The translations under genes and the position numbers were made by a program. A DNA stretch of 8,391 nucleotides, taken from the NCBI GenBank assembly GCA_013154225.1, contig JAADCW010000089.1:1-8391 (forward strand), in the 5' to 3' direction. The notes below the pieces were generated by a model. The model had not been told where the DNA came from, ran no database searches, and was given only the letters and a program-made list of their open reading frames with translations. Below, one piece after another: positions 1-5,236 of this stretch. Origin of the DNA: Chloroflexota bacterium. Its GTDB lineage: Bacteria > Chloroflexota > Anaerolineae > Anaerolineales > DRMV01. Position 1 is the first letter of the stretch, and each line of letters starts with the position of its first letter.

Positions 1-603
1 GGCGCCGAAGCCCTCCGCACCGTGCATCACCTGGCGGCCATTTTCATGATCGCGGTCTCCATCTATCACGTCTGGACGATTTTTGAAACCTGGTTTGTCA
101 AACGAGAGCGCGGGGCCATGTGGCCACGAATGCAAGATCTCAAAGATCTGATCCAAATGATCAAATACAACCTGGGCATGGCCGACACCCGCCCAGCATA
201 CGACCGCTTCAGCATCGAAGAAAAGATGGAATATTGGGCCCTGTTATGGGGCCAAACCCTGATGATCGTGACCGGCCTCATCATGTGGTTCCCAGTGGTG
301 TTCACGTGGGTGCTGCCAGGCGAGGCCGTGCCCATCTCTCGCGCCCTCCACAGTTGGGAAGCCATCCTGGCCACCCTGGCCATCCTGACGTGGCACACCT
401 ATCACGCGCACATCAAAGTGCACAACCGCAGTATCTTCACCGGCTACATGACCGAGGAAGAGATGCTCCACGAGCACCCTCTGGAATATGAACGCATCCT
501 TGCGGCTTACGAATTTGTGCAAAAAGTGCGGCAGGAACTGGCCGCGCAAAAGGCTTCTGCAGCCAATCCAGAACCCGCGGCCGAAATTTCCGCGCCGCAG
601 TAG
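1..603 (+). CDS. Membrane b-type cytochrome, HydC/FdnI-like (partial, 5' end outside window)
   Basis: The frame is open from base 1 to the TAG at 601-603 (200 residues visible). The GTG at 22 lies inside the first membrane helix and is not a credible start, so the gene begins upstream. Three hydrophobic segments are visible, counted from base 1: about residues 8-28 (with the pair H9-H10 and H23), 80-105, and 115-135 (H117, H132, H135). Histidines at the helix ends fit b-heme ligation. The ending GYMTEEEMLHEHPLEYER resembles the cytoplasmic end of cytochrome b subunits of formate dehydrogenase, Ni-Fe hydrogenase and thiosulfate reductase type enzymes. Such subunits pass electrons between the quinone pool and an exterior redox partner; in Geobacter CbcL a similar domain is fused to multiheme c. 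The C-terminal 25 residues are Ala/Pro/Glu-rich and probably disordered. With exported c-type cytochromes downstream, the likely job is quinol oxidation for the locus. Family assignment is fairly firm; direction of electron flow is inferred. Confidence 0.8.
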   Translation, partial: GAEALRTVHHLAAIFMIAVSIYHVWTIFETWFVKRERGAMWPRMQDLKDLIQMIKYNLGMADTRPAYDRFSIEEKMEYWALLWGQTLMIVTGLIMWFPVVFTWVLPGEAVPISRALHSWEAILATLAILTWHTYHAHIKVHNRSIFTGYMTEEEMLHEHPLEYERILAAYEFVQKVRQELAAQKASAANPEPAAEISAPQ

Positions 604-627
604 CAGGATTCCCCCTGAGAGGACACG

Positions 628-1608
628 ATGAAGTCCCGAAAAATTCCTCCGGCCCTTCAGTTTTGGACCACCACCGAGCGCTTACAGCAGGCAGTAGGGT
701 TTGTCGCCATCCTGCTGGACGTGTTTGTTTTGGCGTTTGCCGGCTACTACTACTGGGACCGCTATCACACCCGCGGCCGCATCTCGCCGGCTGAGCAGGC
801 CATTGCCTCAGCCGAACAAGCCGTGCGCGAAGACCCCTCCGACCCGCAGTTGCGCGTCAATCTGGCCGCGCTGTATTACGAAAACTACCTCTACGACCAA
901 GCCTTGAAAGAGGCCCAAGAGGTTCTGGAAGTTTACCCCGACAACGACGACGCCTTGCTCATCGCAGGCATGGCTAACATCCGTTTGGGGAAGCGGGAAG
1001 AGGCACTGCCCTATTTGGAACAGTTCATTGCCCTGCGCAAAGAACGGCCCACCGCGAACGCGGATATGCAGTTGGAAATGGCCGAATATTTCTTGGGCGA
1101 AAGTTACGTTGCCTTGGGCCAAAGCGAAAAAGCCCTGGAACCCCTGGAAGACGCCCTGGTCATCGTGCCCACCGATGCAGACGCGCTTTATCAACTCGGC
1201 CTGGCCTACCGCAACCTGGGTCGTTATCAAGACGCACTCGAACAGTTCCAAAAGGCCGTGCGCCTGGTGCCTGATTTCACCGAAGCCTACCAGGGCATGG
1301 AAGGCTGTTACCTCGCATTGGGCGACGAAGGCGCCCTGCGTTACGCCCGCGGCATGGTGGCCTATGGCCAAGGCGATTACCAAACTGCCCGCGCTCAACT
1401 GCTGGAAGCCGCGTCCCAACGGCCTGATGATCCTCAAGTGTGGCTTGGCCTGGGGCTGACTTACGAAAAACTGGGTGATTTACAAGCCGCGCTGGAAGCC
1501 CTCACCAAGGCCATCAAACTCGCGCCCCACGATCTGGCCATCCAACAAGCCTATGGCCGCGTGCAAGCCGCACTGGACGCCATCCAATCTCAGGAGGCCA
1601 CACCATGA
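628..1608 (+). CDS. Membrane-anchored tetratricopeptide repeat (TPR) protein
   Basis: This is a 326-residue protein. The ATG is preceded by AGAGGA (618-623) and lies 24 nt after the cytochrome b gene, so both are probably on one transcript. Residues 22-43 form a single hydrophobic helix (AVGFVAILLDVFVLAFAGYY) that acts as an uncleaved anchor. Residues about 50-318 are helical repeats. The clearest TPR units are at about 75-108, 185-218 (ALYQLGLAYRNLGRYQDALE, then a Pro at the end of the unit) and 269-302 (WLGLGLTYEKLGDLQAALEA). No catalytic motif is visible. TPR proteins bind other proteins, so this one may be a scaffold or assembly factor for the cytochrome complex. A link to cytochrome c maturation is possible, since CcmI carries TPRs, but no other Ccm gene is visible here. 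Charges on the two sides of the helix do not settle the topology; an outside TPR domain would suit the neighbours. The stop overlaps the next start (ATGA, 1605-1608), so translation is probably coupled. Confidence 0.9.
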   Translation: MKSRKIPPALQFWTTTERLQQAVGFVAILLDVFVLAFAGYYYWDRYHTRGRISPAEQAIASAEQAVREDPSDPQLRVNLAALYYENYLYDQALKEAQEVLEVYPDNDDALLIAGMANIRLGKREEALPYLEQFIALRKERPTANADMQLEMAEYFLGESYVALGQSEKALEPLEDALVIVPTDADALYQLGLAYRNLGRYQDALEQFQKAVRLVPDFTEAYQGMEGCYLALGDEGALRYARGMVAYGQGDYQTARAQLLEAASQRPDDPQVWLGLGLTYEKLGDLQAALEALTKAIKLAPHDLAIQQAYGRVQAALDAIQSQEATP

Positions 1609-3071
1609 CCCCTTCGGAGACCTCTCCCCAAACGCCTTCACCCGAAGACGACCTGACCCCAGAAGCAACCGCGGCGCAAACCCAAAACGAAATGCCAGAC
1701 GCCGAAACCTCGGGGGCTGAAACCCCATCAGCCGAACCCGCGCCCCCTGAAAACCCCGAACAGGAAACAGCCGAAGCCGCGTCCGAAGAACCTGCCGAAG
1801 CCGCGCCTTCATCCGCCGAAGAGGCCCCTTCCCCCGCGTCCAACGAGCCCCCAGCGGCACCCCCATCCTCCGAGGAAGAAGACGCCCCCATCTTGCCGCC
1901 TTCCGAAGACGAAGAAGAAAAACGCCGCCGCAAAATCTTGCTTGCCGCGCTGTTGGCGCTGGTAGCCGCGCTCTGCCTGGTAGCCTACCTCTTTGTGCGA
2001 TACCTCAACCGCCCTGAACCCCTCCCCGAACTCCTCCCCGTGCCCGTGGAGGTGAACTACCCACCCCACTATCTGTTTGCCATCTACGACGTGGACGCAC
2101 CCTTGGGCGTTGCCCTCTCGCCCGAAGGCGACCGCCTGTATGTGACCGAAAGCCGCGGGGAACGCCTGATCAAGATTTTCGATACCAAGGGCAACCTGCT
2201 GGGCTCGTTTGCACCGCCTCGCACCACCCCGGCAGAGCGTTCCCCTGTGTATATTGCCACCGACGCCCAGGGCCGCGTTTTCGTCACCGACCGCCTTCAG
2301 CACGCGGTATTCGTCTATGACCGCGACGGCAACTACCTGGACACCATCCTGGCCCCTACCCTTACCTTGAGCGAATACATTGCCAAGCACACCGGGGCCA
2401 AACCCCAGCCAGGCACGTTTGCCTACGATATTTTCGAGGAAGAAGTCCACTACCAGGACGCAGAAGGCAACGACAAAACCCTCCCCCGCCCCGACAGGCC
2501 CACCTGGGCACCGTTGGGTGTGGCCTTTACCACGGATGGGCGGCTCATCCTCACCGACGTGGGCCGCAAAGAAGGCAAAGAAAACCATCGCGTGCTGATT
2601 TTCCCGGCTGAGATTATTGCCGCGACCGATTGGACGGAGTTCAACCCCGCGATCCAGCAGTTTGGCAGTTTTGGGGAAGCCGACGATCAATTTCAGTTCC
2701 CCAACATGGCCGTGCTGGACGCCCAAGGTCGTTTCATCGTTTCCGACGGCAACAATGGCCGCCTCTCAGTGTGGGACACCCAGGGCAACCTCCTCTATCT
2801 GCTGGGTGCAGGTACGGGCGCGGGCGCGCTCAACCTGCCGCGCGGTCTCTTCCTGGACGACCGCCAGCGCCTCTACGTAGCCGACGCGGTGGGTCAGGCT
2901 ATCCGCGTGTACGACTTCGCCGCAGAGGAACCCACCTTCCTCTTTTCCTTTGGCGTGCCCGGCACACTGAAAGGCCAGTTCAACTACCCCAACGCGGTGG
3001 TCGTAGATGCCTCTGGACGCCTCTATATCACCGACCGAGAAAACAACCGCGTGCAGGTTTGGTCTTATTGA
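1605..3071 (+). CDS. Membrane-anchored NHL-repeat beta-propeller protein with acidic N-terminal tail
   Basis: This is a 488-residue protein. The start ATG overlaps the previous stop (ATGA) and has CAGGAGG at 1591-1597, seven bases upstream. Three parts are visible. Residues 1-105 are a low-complexity acidic tail rich in Glu, Ala, Pro and Ser, with no hydrophobic stretch. Residues 106-110 are KRRRK, followed by a membrane helix at about 111-134; the basic cluster before the helix places the tail in the cytoplasm. Residues about 155-488 form a beta-propeller of NHL type, with repeated units such as PLGVALSPEGDRLYVTES, PNMAVLDAQGRFIVSDGNN, PRGLFLDDRQRLYVADA and PNAVVVDASGRLYITDREN, which would lie outside the membrane. 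About six blades can be counted by eye. NHL propellers bind proteins or ligands and usually are not enzymes. An NHL gene also sits near omcS in Geobacter, which makes a structural or assembly role for exported cytochromes plausible. The length of the acidic tail is unusual. Confidence 0.9.
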   Translation: MTPSETSPQTPSPEDDLTPEATAAQTQNEMPDAETSGAETPSAEPAPPENPEQETAEAASEEPAEAAPSSAEEAPSPASNEPPAAPPSSEEEDAPILPPSEDEEEKRRRKILLAALLALVAALCLVAYLFVRYLNRPEPLPELLPVPVEVNYPPHYLFAIYDVDAPLGVALSPEGDRLYVTESRGERLIKIFDTKGNLLGSFAPPRTTPAERSPVYIATDAQGRVFVTDRLQHAVFVYDRDGNYLDTILAPTLTLSEYIAKHTGAKPQPGTFAYDIFEEEVHYQDAEGNDKTLPRPDRPTWAPLGVAFTTDGRLILTDVGRKEGKENHRVLIFPAEIIAATDWTEFNPAIQQFGSFGEADDQFQFPNMAVLDAQGRFIVSDGNNGRLSVWDTQGNLLYLLGAGTGAGALNLPRGLFLDDRQRLYVADAVGQAIRVYDFAAEEPTFLFSFGVPGTLKGQFNYPNAVVVDASGRLYITDRENNRVQVWSY

Positions 3072-3219
3072 AACTTCAAAACCCCCACCAAAGCCTGGTG
3101 AATGCAGGAGGTGCGTTATGTAAACCCAAAATCTCCCCACTTGCGCATTGCAAGCGCGTTTGAAACCGTGTCGTTCTCTTCCTGCCTTTGACGCGGGTCG
3201 AGAAAAGGAGAGTTGAGCA
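3072..3219 (+). promoter_or_regulatory. Leader region before the cytochrome genes, with small hairpins
   Basis: This 148-nt gap separates the NHL gene from the first multiheme cytochrome. Inverted repeats seen are CACCA/TGGTG (3086-3090 with 3096-3100), CTTGC/GCAAG (3140-3144 with 3150-3154), and a bulged stem CCTTTGAC/GTC..AAAGG (3185-3192 with 3197-3199 and 3204-3208). The last stem would bury the GG of the Shine-Dalgarno AAAAGGAG used by the gene at 3220. No convincing -35/-10 pair and no T-rich terminator was found, so read-through from the upstream genes is the simplest model. A 29-codon frame starting with ATG at 3102 and ending at 3191 exists but has a poor ribosome site. Confidence 0.4.
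3106..3123 (+). other. Strong Shine-Dalgarno followed by a start-stop (ATG-TAA)
   Basis: AGGAGGTG (3106-3113) is a full match to the anti-Shine-Dalgarno end of 16S rRNA. It is followed after four bases by ATG (3118-3120) and directly by TAA (3121-3123). A ribosome could initiate here but would terminate after one codon. This may be a remnant of a lost gene start or a ribosome-parking site in the leader of the cytochrome genes. Chance is also possible. Confidence 0.4.
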
Positions 3220-4116
3220 ATGAAACGCTGGTTAATCGTCCTACTGCTGGTCATCAGCATGACCCTGGTCATGGCCGGAACAGCCTCAGCCAACGGTGGC
3301 CCCCACGGTGACTACACCGCGACCACCGATTCGTGCGCGGGATGCCACCGTGCACACACGGCCACAGGGCAAAACTTGCTGGTGGCAAACAGCACCTACA
3401 GCCTGTGCATGTCGTGTCACGGCTCGTCGGGCACAGGCGCCAACACCAATGTGGAAGATGGCCTCTATCTTTCTTCGCGTGACGACAGCCTGGCCAACCA
3501 GGATGTCGGCGCGGCCAACACCCCCGACAATGCGCCATTGTTAGGCGGTGGTTTTGTCAACTATCGGGGCACCGCGGTCACTTCGACCCATGACCCCACA
3601 GGTACCACCAATCAGGCCTGGGGTGCAGGCGGCGAGCGCGGCCAGTTGGGCACCATTGACGACAACATGGACTGCGCGTCGTGCCATGATCCTCACGGTT
3701 CAGGCAATTACCGCATCATCAAAGAAACCATCAACGGCGTATCCATCTCGGTAAGCCAGGTGGATGAGGGTAGTGCCAAAGACTATGATACGCCTCACTG
3801 GCCTGCAAACATAAGCAATGTCTGCGGCGCGTGCCATGATCCTTATCAGCACGCCACCAATGACACTTCCTCATATACCCACGCGGTGGATGTCACCTAC
3901 AGCGGGTCGACCAGTTACACCGACGCCAACGGCACCTCGGTTTCGGTGCCCTTGGCTGCTAACAACACCCTGGTGTGCTCCACCTGCCACCTGGCCCACG
4001 GCACGTCGGCCTCCATGGAAGGGTATGCCGCGAACAGCGACCTGCCCACTGGCGGCGACAGTGCTCTGCTGAGGGAAGACAACCGCGGCGTCTGCCAGGC
4101 CTGCCATCAAAAATAA
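3220..4116 (+). CDS. Exported hexaheme c-type cytochrome (doubled CxxCH family)
   Basis: This is a 298-residue protein; the ATG has GGAG at 3207-3210, nine bases upstream. Residues 1-24 are a signal peptide (MKRW, a hydrophobic core, then TASA before the cut). Six heme c sites follow: C39-H43, C63-H67, C152-H156, C202-H206, C253-H257 and C292-H296. Sites 1, 3 and 5 have the extended form CxxCHxxH (CHRAH, CHDPH, CHLAH), while 2, 4 and 6 do not, so the protein is built from three heme pairs. This is the doubled CxxCH arrangement, in which the extra His can ligate a neighbouring heme. The last heme site ends two residues before the C-terminus. No membrane anchor or lipobox is seen, so the protein is probably released outside the membrane or held by partners. 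It is a paralog of the next gene: both have YTATTD, ASM-GYA and SALLR-DNRG at matching places. Role: electron carrier, partner unknown. Six bis-His hemes is also the count of the nanowire-forming OmcS, but no homology to it is claimed. Confidence 0.93.
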   Translation: MKRWLIVLLLVISMTLVMAGTASANGGPHGDYTATTDSCAGCHRAHTATGQNLLVANSTYSLCMSCHGSSGTGANTNVEDGLYLSSRDDSLANQDVGAANTPDNAPLLGGGFVNYRGTAVTSTHDPTGTTNQAWGAGGERGQLGTIDDNMDCASCHDPHGSGNYRIIKETINGVSISVSQVDEGSAKDYDTPHWPANISNVCGACHDPYQHATNDTSSYTHAVDVTYSGSTSYTDANGTSVSVPLAANNTLVCSTCHLAHGTSASMEGYAANSDLPTGGDSALLREDNRGVCQACHQK

Positions 4117-4141
4117 CCGCCCAAGCGTTTAGGCCGTAAGC

Positions 4142-4193
4142 CTCTGGCTTGTGTCCCTTCCCCCGGTTTTACGGGGGAAGGGACTCTCCAGAG
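4142..4193. other. Long two-part stem-loop between the two hexaheme cytochrome genes
   Basis: An exact 13-bp inverted repeat is present: GTCCCTTCCCCCG (4153-4165) pairs with CGGGGGAAGGGAC (4172-4184), leaving a six-base loop GTTTTA. An outer 6-bp stem CTCTGG/CCAGAG (4142-4147 with 4188-4193) is separated from it by a small internal loop. No T-tract follows on either strand, so it is not a standard intrinsic terminator. It lies 13 bases before the Shine-Dalgarno of the next gene. It could set relative mRNA levels of the two cytochromes as a processing or stability element, or act as a leaky terminator, or be a dispersed palindromic repeat. Confidence 0.6.
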
Positions 4194-4205
4194 TAGGGAG
4201 GGAGC

Positions 4206-4212
4206 AAGGAGG
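4206..4212 (+). promoter_or_regulatory. Ribosome binding site that decides the start at 4220
   Basis: AAGGAGG lies seven bases before the ATG at 4220. An in-frame GTG at 4151 is upstream but falls inside the stem-loop and has no ribosome site. Starting at 4220 gives a proper signal peptide and puts the first two heme sites at residues 39 and 63, exactly as in the paralog at 3220. Confidence 0.85.
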
Positions 4213-4219
4213 GAGGGGC

Positions 4220-5227
4220 ATGTCTTTTCGGCGTTGGATTTTTCTGCTTGGTGCGCTGAGCGCGCTGTTGTGCGCCCAGCCCGTACGCGCCGACAACGGC
4301 CCACATGGCGGTTACACAGCAACCACCGACGCGTGCGCGGGGTGCCATCGTGCGCACACCGCCCAAGGCAACAACCTTCTGGTAACAGGTTCCAGCACCG
4401 CGCTGTGCCTGACCTGCCACGGCACCACAGGCACAGGTGCGGATACCGATGTGATGGATGGCGTGTATTTGCAACGGGATACCACGACAGAATCCCCAGA
4501 CGAAGGGGAAGTCAATCGCGGGCTCAAAGCCGGCGGCTTCCTCTATGCCCGCATGGACACCGCGTGGGTCGGCTCTACCGCAGCCCGACCGGTGACCTCT
4601 TCGCACCTGTGGGATGCCAGCACCGGCACAGCCTGGGGTAGTGGGACTTGGGGCTCTGGCCCTGGCGAGGCCATGGCGCTGGAATGCGTCTCTTGCCATG
4701 ATCCCCACGGCGGGGCTGGCGGCGGCAATGCCGCGACTTACCGCTTACTGCGCCCCACCCCGTTGGGGTCGGGCACCAGCGCGGTCATGATCGCCGACGA
4801 AAACCCCAAGCACTACACCATCGACGCGGCCGACGGCAAGTATTTCGGCCAAACATACGAAGCCGTCACGTTCAACAACCTGGCCGCATGGTGCGCCACC
4901 TGCCACGATCGGTATCTGGCCACGGCTGGCAGTGGGCACACCTACAGCGGCGATGATGTTTTTGCCTACCGGCATATTTCTGTGGGCTCAGGGTGCGGAT
5001 GCCATAACATAAACGGCGGCCCGCCCCCCACGGGCAACACCACATACGCCCATCAGCCGGTTTCCTGCCTGACGTGCCACGTCGCCCACGGCTCTTCAGC
5101 CAGCATGGGCGGCTACGCGGCCCACGTGGCCTGGCCCGATGGCAGCACCGCCCCCAGCGGCGACGCCCGCAGCGCCCTTCTGCGGGTGGATAACCGCGGC
5201 ACATGCGAACTGTGCCACAATAAATAG
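4220..5227 (+). CDS. Exported multiheme c-type cytochrome, six CxxCH sites plus one CxCH
   Basis: This is a 335-residue protein. Residues 1-24 are a signal peptide (MSFRRW, hydrophobic core, PVRA before the cut). Canonical heme sites are C39-H43, C63-H67, C156-H160, C225-H229, C283-H287 and C329-H333. As in the paralog at 3220, sites 1, 3 and 5 are CxxCHxxH (CHRAH, CHDPH, CHVAH) and 2, 4 and 6 are not, and the last site ends two residues before the C-terminus. A further motif C259-G-C261-H262 has only one residue between the cysteines. It sits in an insertion (GSGCGCHNINGG) absent from the paralog, and could hold a seventh, atypical heme, form a disulfide, or bind another metal. Most of the extra length over the paralog is in the middle, between hemes 3 and 5. 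The protein is exported by its signal peptide and has no anchor. It probably works with the neighbouring cytochromes in exterior electron transfer. Confidence 0.93.
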   Translation: MSFRRWIFLLGALSALLCAQPVRADNGPHGGYTATTDACAGCHRAHTAQGNNLLVTGSSTALCLTCHGTTGTGADTDVMDGVYLQRDTTTESPDEGEVNRGLKAGGFLYARMDTAWVGSTAARPVTSSHLWDASTGTAWGSGTWGSGPGEAMALECVSCHDPHGGAGGGNAATYRLLRPTPLGSGTSAVMIADENPKHYTIDAADGKYFGQTYEAVTFNNLAAWCATCHDRYLATAGSGHTYSGDDVFAYRHISVGSGCGCHNINGGPPPTGNTTYAHQPVSCLTCHVAHGSSASMGGYAAHVAWPDGSTAPSGDARSALLRVDNRGTCELCHNK

Positions 5228-5236
5228 CACCACGGT

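Noticed and set aside
22..24. GTG as the start of the cytochrome b gene
   Set aside because: The frame is open upstream to base 1, the GTG lies inside the first membrane helix next to a likely heme-ligand His pair, and no ribosome site precedes it.
1809..2726. 305-codon open frame on the minus strand
   Set aside because: It is antisense to the NHL protein, whose repeats and membrane helix are convincing. No domain or ribosome site supports it.
3072..3219. c-di-GMP (GEMM) riboswitch upstream of the cytochrome genes, as found in Geobacter
   Set aside because: The conserved GEMM core and its tetraloop/receptor pattern could not be found by eye; only short hairpins are present.
4151..4153. GTG as the start of the second cytochrome
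   Set aside because: It falls in the stem-loop, lacks a ribosome site and would put a charged segment before the signal peptide. ATG 4220 fits the paralog exactly.
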